From positions 124,001-188,000 of the forward strand of contig NJBN01000003.1 of the NCBI GenBank assembly GCA_005223185.1: a stretch of DNA of 64,000 bases, written 5' to 3'. Of this stretch, positions 27,133-36,699 are shown piece by piece. The translations under genes and the position numbers were made by a program. Position 1 is the first letter of the stretch, and every line of letters begins with the position of its first letter. The notes under the pieces are model-generated. The model saw only the letters and a list, made by a program, of their open reading frames with translations, did not search any database and was not told where the DNA came from. This stretch comes from a candidate division LCP-89 bacterium B3_LCP. Lineage in GTDB: Bacteria; Electryoneota; B3-LCP.

Positions 27133-28161
27133 TTAATCACCGATGGTTGTATCTATTTTTCTCGATGCATATTCCACAATGGATACCGCTTTGGGATAGT
27201 TCATGCGCATCGGTCCGATAATACCAATTACCCCGGTGAGATTGTGGAATTTATAAGGCGCGGTAACGATCGAAAGTGACGATAACGATTTTACCGCGTT
27301 TTCGCGGCCGATCTTTACCTGAATTCCATCTGTCTCACGAGCGAAAAGATGAAGGAATAGCGATTTATCTTCCAGTAATGTAAGCACCTTCCGCAATTCT
27401 TCCACATTGTAAAATTCAGGCTGGGAAGCCAAACTTCGCACTCCCCCGACTAAGTATTCATCCTTCTCACTGAAATCGAAGACTTCCTGCGCTTTATCCA
27501 GCATTGTCTGTAATACCGGTGATTTGCGCGCTTCTTTACCAGCAAGCCTCTCATGAACCGAACTTCGAACCTCGGATAACTTCAATCCGGAAAGACGCTG
27601 ATTCAAAAAAGTTGTCAGCCATTCTATCTCTTCGCGCGTAACAGGAGAATTCACTTCCAGGAACATGCTGCGCACAAAACCGGACTGGATAGTTATTACC
27701 AGTAAGATTTTATCACCGCCGATCCCTATGAGATCTATACGGTGTAACACGCCTTCGCGCAACGGCGGGGACATCACCACGCATAACAGATTGGCTATAT
27801 CTCCCAACAACTGAGCGGTCTGTTCTAATACGCCGCGCACGTCACTGGAACTTATTCGGGTGATCTCCCTGTCTAATAGTTTGCGTTCCCGGGGCGTGGG
27901 CTGACCTAATTCCATGAGGCTGTCCACAAAAAGGCGGTACCCCTGTTCTGTCGGGATTCTACCTGCAGATGTGTGAGGCTGATAGAGTAAGCCCAACTCC
28001 TCCAGATCAGCCATCACATTGCGTATGGTGGCGGGTGAAAACCTGCCGCCTAACCGCTTGGACAGTGTCCTGGAACCTATGGGCGCAGCATTCAATATGT
28101 ACTGAGCGATTACCTCGCGCAGAATCAGCCTCTCTCTATCTGTCAGATCTCTCTTACTCAT
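27133..28161 (-). CDS. hrcA: Heat-inducible transcription repressor HrcA
   Basis: 342 residues. The N-terminal winged helix (LTDRERLILREVIAQYILNA, FSPATIRNVMADLEELGLLY) and the GAF-like and dimerisation regions are typical of the family. HrcA normally represses groE and dnaK genes by binding CIRCE inverted repeats. I looked for TTAGCACTC-N9-GAGTGCTAA between 28162 and 28266 and found none, so autoregulation through CIRCE is not visible here. A promoter is at 28213-28241. The operon order is hrcA-grpE-dnaJ-comEA-like. Confidence 0.95.
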   Translation of the reverse strand: MSKRDLTDRERLILREVIAQYILNAAPIGSRTLSKRLGGRFSPATIRNVMADLEELGLLYQPHTSAGRIPTEQGYRLFVDSLMELGQPTPRERKLLDREITRISSSDVRGVLEQTAQLLGDIANLLCVVMSPPLREGVLHRIDLIGIGGDKILLVITIQSGFVRSMFLEVNSPVTREEIEWLTTFLNQRLSGLKLSEVRSSVHERLAGKEARKSPVLQTMLDKAQEVFDFSEKDEYLVGGVRSLASQPEFYNVEELRKVLTLLEDKSLFLHLFARETDGIQVKIGRENAVKSLSSLSIVTAPYKFHNLTGVIGIIGPMRMNYPKAVSIVEYASRKIDTTIGD

Positions 28162-28212
28162 TGTCGTAACTGAATAACAACATCCAGTAAATTTGGTCAG
28201 CTATATCCTGAT

Positions 28213-28241
28213 AAGATAATGAATATGTACCGAATTGTCAA
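28213..28241 (-). promoter_or_regulatory. Promoter of the hrcA-grpE-dnaJ operon
   Basis: On the minus strand: TTGACA, a 17-base spacer, TATCTT, about 50 bases upstream of the hrcA start. Confidence 0.65.
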
Positions 28242-28266
28242 GTGAAATCAGTTGCTTTAATGGAGT

Positions 28267-29184
28267 TCAGGGGGTAAGCAATCCGTAGCGGAGTCCTCTC
28301 TCTGAAGTGTAATAATGGTTACGGTCGATGGCATCTAAAAAAGTTGTAATTAAGATAGTACCCGGCAGGATTATCTCCGCCCGGCGCTTTCCGATACCGG
28401 GGATCAATCGGCGCTGTTCCAGTGTACAGTTCTGGAATTGATCGATGAATTCAAAGAGACGGGAACGCGTCATAACATGACCGGATATCTTCTCAGGATT
28501 GTAGGAAGACAATCCTAAATCCGCAGCAGCTAATGAAGAAGCGGTTCCACCGCAGATAACCAGACGATTTTCACCCTCTAAGAGGCTCGCCGGCAACTCC
28601 GATAATACTTCTTTCGAATATGCGCGCATTTTCTCTATCTGCCCGTCAGTTGGCAGATTGTCTCGAACGAACATGCTGTCCAAAAGCACTGCGCCCACTT
28701 TCAATGAAGTTGAATACAGGATTTCATCTCCCCTGCCTAATATTATTTCAGAAGATCCCCCACCCACGTCAGCAGCTAAAATGGTATCATCTTCAATATC
28801 AATTCCGGAAATTACTCCCTGGTAGGTTAATAGAGCTTCTTCCTCGCCTGAAATAATGCGTACATCGAGTCCCAATTCCTCCTTAGCTCTTCTTATCAGA
28901 ACTTCCGAGTTACCTGCCTGCCTCAAAGCCTCAGTAGCGGCTATCCGGATACATTTCGCTCCATATTCTTCCGCCTTCTTATTAAAAGCTCCTAGTAAAT
29001 TTATGTTGAGATCGATGGTCTCCCGGGTCAGATTCCCACTGCGATCGATCCCCCTTCCCAGATCATTGGTGCGCACGTCATGCAGAATCGGGCGAATCAC
29101 CCCATGCCTGTCAACTTCAGCCAGCAGAAAAAGGGTAGAATTCGTGCCAATATCCAGAGCAGCGCAGATCTCGCCCTTATCCAT
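28267..29184 (-). CDS. Ppx/GppA family phosphatase
   Basis: 305 residues, the short single-domain-pair form. ASKHA-fold motifs are AALDIGTNSTLFLLAEVDRH, ALRQAGNSEVLIRRAKEELG, ISGEEEALLTYQG and AADVGGGSSEIILG. The family hydrolyses polyphosphate from the end or pppGpp to ppGpp; this short form could do either. It lies 45 bases downstream of the M28 peptidase gene on the same strand. Confidence 0.9.
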   Translation of the reverse strand: MDKGEICAALDIGTNSTLFLLAEVDRHGVIRPILHDVRTNDLGRGIDRSGNLTRETIDLNINLLGAFNKKAEEYGAKCIRIAATEALRQAGNSEVLIRRAKEELGLDVRIISGEEEALLTYQGVISGIDIEDDTILAADVGGGSSEIILGRGDEILYSTSLKVGAVLLDSMFVRDNLPTDGQIEKMRAYSKEVLSELPASLLEGENRLVICGGTASSLAAADLGLSSYNPEKISGHVMTRSRLFEFIDQFQNCTLEQRRLIPGIGKRRAEIILPGTILITTFLDAIDRNHYYTSERGLRYGLLTP

Positions 29185-29229
29185 GAGTCTCTTTACCTGA
29201 TAGCGTTATAACTATTGGGTGTAAAACGC

Positions 29230-30147
29230 TCACCGCTGCTCTCCACGTTTGTAAATCCAGGCTAAAATTACCCGACCCACCGAACCTAAAGATTCGACTG
29301 AACATTGGTCAACGTCATCAGCCAGGGTATGCCAGAATTCATAATCAAAATCAATGATGTTCACCGCTTCGATACCCGCTTCTATAAAGGCGATATGGTC
29401 GTCGTAAACGCCTACTCCCCCGTGAGGATCAAAAGCGCTTTCTCCCAACTGTACAGCTACGGCGAATATCTCATTTAACAATCCCGGCGAAGTCATACGT
29501 GAATACAGTTCCTGGGAAATATGCAACTGTGCATCTCCCACCATGTCAAGCAATATCACCGCTTCAGGATAGGGATAAGACATGTTCTCAGCGTACCACT
29601 TTGAACCTAAGCAATATTCATCTAAATGCCCTTCACGTCCCATGTCTTCACCATCAAACAGCACGATATCCACACCGATTCCTGGATCTTTCAGAGATAG
29701 ACATCGGGCTAATTCCAGCAATACCGCCACCCCGGAAGCCCCATCATTGGCGCCGATAATGGGGTCTTGCCGCCTCTCTGAATCAGGGTCGTGATCAGCC
29801 CAGGGGCGAGTGTCCCAGTGAGCACAGAGGAGTACCCGGCGGGATCTTATTGGCCCGAGTTTCCCAATTATATTATGAAGATTATAAACTTCTCCGGAAG
29901 CACGGTTTTCACCCATGAAAGCCTGCAAGTGGACTGTATCACAAAATTTCGTCAGTTCAGATTGCAGATATTCCAGGCATTTCTGATGAGCCTTACTTCC
30001 CGGAGGGCGCGGCCCCAGTTCGCATTGCCCAAGCAGATAACTCCAGGCGCGGGTTTCATCAAATTCCACGTCCTGCGCCGATGTTGAGCCAATTTGAATG
30101 ATGAAGACAACACAAATTATGGACACTGAATAAACTGCAAATCTCAC
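29230..30147 (-). CDS. Secreted M28 family peptidase / glutaminyl cyclase-like
   Basis: 305 residues with a signal peptide (1-24, ending TSAQ). The M28 zinc-site pattern is visible: LLCAHWDTRPWAD, GANDGASGVAVLLELAR, IVLFDGEDMG, VILLDMVGDA and DYEFWHTLADD. The GANDGASG/FDGED/WHT pattern is closest to the glutaminyl-peptide cyclotransferase-like branch. That enzyme makes N-terminal pyroglutamate, which in T9SS-bearing Bacteroidetes commonly caps proteins after signal-peptide removal. Periplasmic location is inferred. It is adjacent to sprA. Confidence 0.9.
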   Translation of the reverse strand: MRFAVYSVSIICVVFIIQIGSTSAQDVEFDETRAWSYLLGQCELGPRPPGSKAHQKCLEYLQSELTKFCDTVHLQAFMGENRASGEVYNLHNIIGKLGPIRSRRVLLCAHWDTRPWADHDPDSERRQDPIIGANDGASGVAVLLELARCLSLKDPGIGVDIVLFDGEDMGREGHLDEYCLGSKWYAENMSYPYPEAVILLDMVGDAQLHISQELYSRMTSPGLLNEIFAVAVQLGESAFDPHGGVGVYDDHIAFIEAGIEAVNIIDFDYEFWHTLADDVDQCSVESLGSVGRVILAWIYKRGEQR

Positions 30148-30167
30148 TGTTTCTCACCAGTTTTAGT

Positions 30168-33100
30168 CTAACCGCGTATGGCAATATTTACATTTATCCC
30201 AAATTCCTGGAAGTTAGAATCCTGGGTCTTACTCTTGTTGGCGCCGTATTCGAAATGCATCCCGCCAGTAACCGTATTGGAAAAAGTATAGTCCAAACTG
30301 GGTTTGATGGACCAGGTGGTGGTGGCATTGGTTTCCACAAACTCACTCTCAGTGGCTTGTTCAGCTAACGTATTGGAATAGTTAAAGGCGAGGGAAATAG
30401 TAGTGCTGTTTTTAAAGCGCTTATTTTTAAAGGGCCAGACCGGTATCGGTATCTTAAATCCGGTTTTCATGGTGTAACTTGCGGAAAACTGTGCGCCCTT
30501 CTGCACATTACGGGATATCGAAGCTGTGGGGTAAAACTGCACTGTGCCGGTTTCCGTCCAATTGTAGCGTAAACTGGATGTAATACCGCCTTTCCAGGTG
30601 ATATTAATACCAAATAGCGGGCTGAAATTACGCTGGAAATCATGCTGCCTTATGTTATCCTTGGAATTCTGCCAGCTCGATGATTTTGAACCGGAAAAGC
30701 TGTTTTCCAACGATACCGACTGCGCGATGTTCTCGAACATGGGCATCTTTTCCAATCCGGACAGCGTAACTGACCAATCGGGTATGGGCAGCTCAAAAAC
30801 GTCTATAGAATCCCCGCCGGTTTTGAAAAAATATAACCGGGACTGCTGTATATCCCCGGAAATACTCGCTGATTCGCTGCGGCTCCAGCCGTAATCGTAA
30901 GTTAGACTTATCTTGAAATTATTAGTGAAATCCAACCCCGATTTGAAGGTGTAGTCATCGTTGCGTGAACGCGTCGAATAACCCGTGTAGAAAGCGGCTG
31001 AATCCATCCTGGTGTAAGCATGTGAATCGAAACCGAACTGATAACCGATTCCTGCCTGTCCTTCAACTAATGGATCTGACCAGTTCTTCTGTTGTGTGTA
31101 GGTTATGTCAACGTCACGAAGCCGTGAAAATATGTATCTTATAGCATACCATGAATCACCGATGAAGCTCTGACCCTTGGGCTTGGCTATCGTGGCTAAC
31201 ACACGCGTTGTGTCTTCACCCACACCTTCTTCTTCACCACCGGTCTGGCTCTGTGAGGGATCGCCTTCTTCCCCTCCGACCTGCTCACCACCTTCAGGCT
31301 CTCCATCTTTCGCTTCACCGCCCGCATCAGGTTCAGGCTGTTGTTCCTGCTGTCCGGCAACGCCGGATTCACCTTCCTGACCCGGTTCCGATTTCTGTCG
31401 CGTTGGCGGCACGAAGATCTCAGTTAACCGCAACTTACCCGATGCCGTGATGGTATTACTGTTCGTTATGGTCTGCGCGCTGCTGATATATCCCTGTCCC
31501 CACGACCAGTGATAGCTGGTATTATAACGGAAGTCTGTATCCAGTAGCGAGATCAACCTCGGGTTGTATTGCGCAGTGAACGTCTGGTTGACGTCTATGT
31601 CTTCAGCCCAGCCAAAATCACCCTGCAGTATGTTTGCCACGTCTTTGGGCTTTTCCGGATTCATCAACATATCCGCCTTGTGAGTTCGGCTTAAATCAAA
31701 CGACAAGCTTTCAAACGGGCGGTAACCGGTTGAAAGGCTCTTCGTTAAGTAGAAAGTATGACTGAAGGTCTTATTGCCTGCCCGATACCGGGTTTGTGTT
31801 ACGCTTTCACTACCCTGCATGGAGAGATTCATATTGGTCAACATCCAGAAGAAGCTGGCTTCTGCGTATTTGTTTAACACCGGCACGCCTTTAAGCCACG
31901 ACAAATACTTTAACGACGGTCGTCCGAAGTTCAGAGCATACGCCATGTCAGCACTGTGGCTAACAGTATTGGACAATAACGTTGTCGGGTTCGATGATTC
32001 CTGATAGGAATAATCATAGCCGCCTGAAAGATTATCTACAGTATATTTGAGGATCGGATTCGCTGATGGAATGCTCTTGGAAGCGCTTATCCCCCCTCCA
32101 TAACCCCGGCTGTAAGTTTTGACCGAATCGACGTGTTCCGGATTACCCTGATCAACCAGGATATCGCTGTTGGGGAAGTAATAAGGAACCGATTCAGATT
32201 GGGAAAAATTACCGCTTACCGGTATGGATAGTCCCCATTGAGGATTTAAGAATTTGTCAACTTTGAAGTTTCCGGTAGCGGAACCCGAAATCGAGTTCGA
32301 CCTGCTGCCCACGCGCGTATTGACGTTGTGAAAATCGCCATCCTTGGCGTCAACATTGGCGCTGAATGATGCTAAATCAGCTAAGGTTAGGTTAGCTGAA
32401 GCGCGCACTGCGCGTCCTATATCACGCTTGACGTCGCTCAAGCGCAATTCATCCAGCCATATCTCAAGATTATCCTCCTTCTCGACATTTCGATTCACGG
32501 GCACAACACCCGCGGTGAACTGGCGAATTTGTGAGAGAGAGGGATTACCCACTACTCTAATCGTGTCATCGTTAATTACTTCCATGCTGTCCGGGTCAAT
32601 TTTCAGGCTGGTCAACTCCGCCAGATCAATTTCTATGTTGTTACGCGAATCCCAATTCGCCCAGACGCGCTGCTTATATTCATAATAGTTACGCGTAGTA
32701 TCCGAACCAAAGCGGAAGTACATCCATATCTCTGTATCCGTATCATTGAAAACCTGCCCGTTATTCACTTCATCGACGCCGCCGCCGTGCACGAACATCT
32801 TAAGCTTTCGGTATTCCAGAAAATCCATGTAATCGTAAAGACGCCGCACAACCATACCGGTGCTATCCATGGCAATGTCATTCATGCGCAGCAGTAGAGA
32901 TTGTTCCTGAGCGACGATATCCGTTACCGGATCACGGTAACCGGCGACTCCCGGCGGAGAATTATACAGGGGATTATCGTATGTATTGATGATTTCAACT
33001 GAAAGCGGTTCGGTAGCAACGCCGCCTGTAGTATCCGGGACGGCTTCCCATTCGTTGCCCACTATTTCCAGCGTAGCGATGGAAACCTCAAATGTATCTG

Positions 33101-36100
33101 CATCAGCGAAACCATCCATCCAGACGCGTGCGTATTCGATCTGTGTCAGGTTCGGATTTCCGATAGCTTCGCCGGCATCTAAAGGAATACGGTAGAGCTT
33201 CCATTCATTTTCGTTGCGGTCTATTAAAAAGCGCGGATTGGGATTCCATGATCCTCCAGGGTTCAGCCCATACTGAGCACCGGGGACCGTTTCGGAAAGG
33301 TCTATCGTATAACGGAAAAAGTTATTCTGGGTGTCCAGAAAATTATCTCTGTCCAGGTCTTCTGTGTCAGGGTAGCGCCCACCTTCATCATCGTAGTTAC
33401 CTTCAGTCCCGTTGATCCCCCAGACGTTATAGGGATCTGATGGACTATAGTACCAATTATCGTTGTAATTGGAATCGTGCAAACTATCTCCGTCAAAATC
33501 ATAAAAATCGTTGGGATCTCCCAACCCGTCCAAACCTAAATCTTCATCACGATCACAGAAACCATCGCCATAAGGCAAACCTTCTATATTCTGATCCTCC
33601 GTATCGAGTACTCCATTAGGGAGAACGTCTTCACTGATCTGCCCTAAATCGATATGCAATTTCCCATCAGGATTGTAATATGAGCTGTTTCGTTTGCGCA
33701 CACTCAACATTATTTCAATATACTCTGAGTTTTCCTGATTATGATAACCGGCGGACAGGGAACGTATCACACCACCCCATGAATTGGCAACCTCCGGTTC
33801 CTTTGTTGCCAGATAAGCGCTGTCTGCAAGCTGAGGACCGAAATACATGGTCATAACGTGTGTTCGCTGAGCCACGTTGGCGTTGGTTGGGCGCGAGGGC
33901 CAGATATCTTCAATGGGAACCTGATCGTAGGGGTTGAACCAGACAAACGTCCCTCGGCTTTTCCCTTCGGGTTCGCCATGAGGATAAGAGGATATAGTCC
34001 ACTGCTTGCGCATAATGCCTAAGGGACTGGTCTTCTTGATGGATTCGAAATCATCCACGTAAGCGACACCATTGGGATCACCAGTGCCATCATTACCCAG
34101 CGAATTGGGATTGGGATGCACCTGGGCGTATTCCATTTCAACTTTGAATTCCGACGGGGCTTCGGTTTCCACTAAAGGTATATAATCAACCGCTTGAGTT
34201 AAGAACTTGGGCTTGAACACCAGCCTCGTATTGATATCCCAGAGGAAGTTGCGTAGAGGCTCGTTGCCCACACGCACCCTATCCTGGAGCGGCTTCTCAT
34301 TCAGGTAAAGAGCGGTCGCTCCGATAAACGAATCTTCCCAAAGATGATATTCACCTCGTACACCTAACAGTGTCTTCTTATCGAGTTGGAACAATTCGCC
34401 TGACTCATATAAGATCTCCAGGCTCGCTGACGGCGACAATGCAGACTGATTCAGCACAGTCAATCGCCCGGAATAGTAGTCAATCACGTAATCGCTGCCG
34501 CGCTGCAGGAGACGTCCCCCTAAATATACCTCTTCAGAACCTTCCAGAACGTTAAATCCTAATTCATAGACCGCCTGTACGCTTTTGAATTCCGCTTTAA
34601 TGCTGAAATTGGTGGAGATAACCTGCGTGGAATCGTATATGGATGGATGGCGCAGAGAATCGGGATATTTAGCAGGATCGCCAAAGTTAACAGGTGAGGG
34701 ACGGGAATTATTTACATAATAACCACTATCAGGGTCAAATGGTCTCAGCGCCGGGAATATAAGTTCACCGTAACTGTAATTTATCAATGCAGGATTATCA
34801 TCCACTAAACCATCAGGGGAACCTCCGCCTGTTTCGTTCTTCGTATCCAATCCGAATAGCGTCAGGAAGGTCTGCTGCTGCCCCTCGAATTCCATGGTCT
34901 CCTGTTCGGTTGCACCGGAAGGATTATAAGTAATCTTAAGCGAGAAACCTTCCTTTTCAATGCTCACGCCTTGCAGGCTGTAAACGTTCTGCCACTTCAG
35001 AGGCCAGGTATCATCATCCGGATGGGGGCTTTCTGGGCTGATGAGCTTCAAGATAGCTGTATCACCCTGTGCAGGAGCTAAGTCTCCGAATGTGGTTCCA
35101 TTGTTGAGAATGTACGCTACCGCCAGGACGTCTGTGGACATCAAGGGTGTATTAAGGCGGATATAGCCTAATTGTGGATCGAACGTGTATTGTGACTGAT
35201 TCAGGAGTACGTAGTTACCTGGTTGAAAATTTCTATCGGAAAGAGTACTATCAGCCCTGAATTCGTCAACTTTTTCCTTAGTATAGAACTGGGTTGGATC
35301 TAATTCATACGATGATGAATCACTGTATACTGAATACGCATAAATCATATCAGGGGGCAGTGTTCCCGACCCCAGAGTATAGCGTTTATAAACGTAAAAA
35401 TCGTTAGCGTCAATCTGAAAATCATGAAAAACTGCATTATGTAACATTGATTCTGTGAATTTATTATAATCCTCTCGGTAATTTTTCGAAAGGAAAAAAT
35501 AGCGCCCCATGGAAGGCAGGTTCACCGGTATATCCACGCTGGTTTCCTGTGCTCCTCCGGTGATGGCTATTTTGTTCTTTTCACCCTTTTCCAGACTCGC
35601 TATGCCGGTTAATTCAAACGCCCCTATTTTCAGTTCCGTCTTCAAACCGAAAAGACCTTTGTTCTGCCCGGAGAAAGTCGCCAGTTGCGTTCCGGCTAAT
35701 TGCAGGCTTATGTTTCCCGCTTCGATCTTCTGGATTATTTCATCTTCATAACCGGTATAAGTCAGTTTCAGATTATTCTCGAATTCGAAAGCGCGTTCAC
35801 TGCTCTGGTCAACGTCAACCTCCACCTTATCCCCAATCTGACCAGTGATCTTAAAACTCTGCCGCTGGTCTATGTGGAAGCTGTAATCAGCTTGCTGCCC
35901 ATAAACTGTGGTCACCTGTGCTTGGTCTTCCCTACGAAATCCTCCTTCGATTGTGATGTTACCGGATATCCGCAGTCTTACCCGGTCTCCGCCGAAAATC
36001 TTGTTAAAAGTCTTCGATTTGATCTTGAAGGGGATCTCAATGGTGAGGGCATCACCACCACCCTCAGCTTGGCTGATTTCCAGATTTTTTAGGCTTGCTT

Positions 36101-36515
36101 CAAGCAGTTGGGAACTGAGGTCATTCCGCAAGCGGAACCGAGTATATTGCTCCCGGTTGAAGACTACTGGCGGATACCAATCCTCATCCATCAGCACGTA
36201 GCGGAATTTGAATACCTGTACCGTCGAATCGATCTCGGTTATCTGCTTGAAATACTGGGCTTCTGTGGATAAAAGCGCATTGGTGGTATCGGCTAAAATC
36301 GCCTGAGTAAAAGCAAAGGGACGATCCCAGGCGCGCAAATCCAGAACGTCAGTGAATTTCAGATCGATACTCACCGAGAAAGAATCTGCAGGCATCGCAT
36401 TGCTGATCGTGGGAATCAGCATGAGAAGAAGCAGTATGAGGGAAATATGTCGTAAAACAGAGATAGAGCCGTCCTCCCCGGCTGAACGGACGATAGAATA
36501 ACTAAAGCCGATCAA
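30168..36515 (-). CDS. sprA: SprA, type IX secretion outer-membrane translocon
   Basis: 2,115 residues. A hydrophobic export signal (LILLLLMLIPTISNA) is followed by SprA-N repeats. These include the segment around RLRISGNITIEGGFRREDQ, VDVDQSSERAFEFENNLKLT and GLFGLKTELKIGAFELTGIA. A very long series of amphipathic beta-strands continues to the end (FGINVNIAIRG). A low-complexity Pro/Glu/Gly stretch lies near residue 1,700. SprA forms the 36-strand barrel that exports proteins carrying C-terminal sorting domains, so it is the export route for the cargos in this window. The start is uncertain: TTG at 36515 is used and no good Shine-Dalgarno is visible. Confidence 0.93.
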   Translation of the reverse strand: MIGFSYSIVRSAGEDGSISVLRHISLILLLLMLIPTISNAMPADSFSVSIDLKFTDVLDLRAWDRPFAFTQAILADTTNALLSTEAQYFKQITEIDSTVQVFKFRYVLMDEDWYPPVVFNREQYTRFRLRNDLSSQLLEASLKNLEISQAEGGGDALTIEIPFKIKSKTFNKIFGGDRVRLRISGNITIEGGFRREDQAQVTTVYGQQADYSFHIDQRQSFKITGQIGDKVEVDVDQSSERAFEFENNLKLTYTGYEDEIIQKIEAGNISLQLAGTQLATFSGQNKGLFGLKTELKIGAFELTGIASLEKGEKNKIAITGGAQETSVDIPVNLPSMGRYFFLSKNYREDYNKFTESMLHNAVFHDFQIDANDFYVYKRYTLGSGTLPPDMIYAYSVYSDSSSYELDPTQFYTKEKVDEFRADSTLSDRNFQPGNYVLLNQSQYTFDPQLGYIRLNTPLMSTDVLAVAYILNNGTTFGDLAPAQGDTAILKLISPESPHPDDDTWPLKWQNVYSLQGVSIEKEGFSLKITYNPSGATEQETMEFEGQQQTFLTLFGLDTKNETGGGSPDGLVDDNPALINYSYGELIFPALRPFDPDSGYYVNNSRPSPVNFGDPAKYPDSLRHPSIYDSTQVISTNFSIKAEFKSVQAVYELGFNVLEGSEEVYLGGRLLQRGSDYVIDYYSGRLTVLNQSALSPSASLEILYESGELFQLDKKTLLGVRGEYHLWEDSFIGATALYLNEKPLQDRVRVGNEPLRNFLWDINTRLVFKPKFLTQAVDYIPLVETEAPSEFKVEMEYAQVHPNPNSLGNDGTGDPNGVAYVDDFESIKKTSPLGIMRKQWTISSYPHGEPEGKSRGTFVWFNPYDQVPIEDIWPSRPTNANVAQRTHVMTMYFGPQLADSAYLATKEPEVANSWGGVIRSLSAGYHNQENSEYIEIMLSVRKRNSSYYNPDGKLHIDLGQISEDVLPNGVLDTEDQNIEGLPYGDGFCDRDEDLGLDGLGDPNDFYDFDGDSLHDSNYNDNWYYSPSDPYNVWGINGTEGNYDDEGGRYPDTEDLDRDNFLDTQNNFFRYTIDLSETVPGAQYGLNPGGSWNPNPRFLIDRNENEWKLYRIPLDAGEAIGNPNLTQIEYARVWMDGFADADTFEVSIATLEIVGNEWEAVPDTTGGVATEPLSVEIINTYDNPLYNSPPGVAGYRDPVTDIVAQEQSLLLRMNDIAMDSTGMVVRRLYDYMDFLEYRKLKMFVHGGGVDEVNNGQVFNDTDTEIWMYFRFGSDTTRNYYEYKQRVWANWDSRNNIEIDLAELTSLKIDPDSMEVINDDTIRVVGNPSLSQIRQFTAGVVPVNRNVEKEDNLEIWLDELRLSDVKRDIGRAVRASANLTLADLASFSANVDAKDGDFHNVNTRVGSRSNSISGSATGNFKVDKFLNPQWGLSIPVSGNFSQSESVPYYFPNSDILVDQGNPEHVDSVKTYSRGYGGGISASKSIPSANPILKYTVDNLSGGYDYSYQESSNPTTLLSNTVSHSADMAYALNFGRPSLKYLSWLKGVPVLNKYAEASFFWMLTNMNLSMQGSESVTQTRYRAGNKTFSHTFYLTKSLSTGYRPFESLSFDLSRTHKADMLMNPEKPKDVANILQGDFGWAEDIDVNQTFTAQYNPRLISLLDTDFRYNTSYHWSWGQGYISSAQTITNSNTITASGKLRLTEIFVPPTRQKSEPGQEGESGVAGQQEQQPEPDAGGEAKDGEPEGGEQVGGEEGDPSQSQTGGEEEGVGEDTTRVLATIAKPKGQSFIGDSWYAIRYIFSRLRDVDITYTQQKNWSDPLVEGQAGIGYQFGFDSHAYTRMDSAAFYTGYSTRSRNDDYTFKSGLDFTNNFKISLTYDYGWSRSESASISGDIQQSRLYFFKTGGDSIDVFELPIPDWSVTLSGLEKMPMFENIAQSVSLENSFSGSKSSSWQNSKDNIRQHDFQRNFSPLFGINITWKGGITSSLRYNWTETGTVQFYPTASISRNVQKGAQFSASYTMKTGFKIPIPVWPFKNKRFKNSTTISLAFNYSNTLAEQATESEFVETNATTTWSIKPSLDYTFSNTVTGGMHFEYGANKSKTQDSNFQEFGINVNIAIRG

Positions 36516-36567
36516 TCGGAATCATGGCTGTTCGCAGCGCAATTTATGAAAAGTTGTACTTTCTACT

Positions 36568-36596
36568 TGTAAACGAACTGTATAATTTCGTATATT
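36568..36596 (+). promoter_or_regulatory. Promoter of the 356-residue T9SS protein
   Basis: TTGTAA (36567-36572), an 18-base spacer, TATATTTG at 36591. The downstream part also fits the Bacteroidetes-type TAnnTTTG -7 element. It lies about 100 bases upstream of the ATG at 36700. Confidence 0.5.
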
Positions 36597-36699
36597 TGGG
36601 AACTTAATGGACGGACAGAGAGTCGAATCCTCGGACGTTTGAACTATACCAACCCCGATTTTGATCCACATTCATCCGACCTTTTAACATGGAGCAGTT

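Noticed and set aside
28162-28266. CIRCE element ahead of hrcA
   Set aside because: No TTAGCACTC or its complement is present; only an ordinary promoter is seen.
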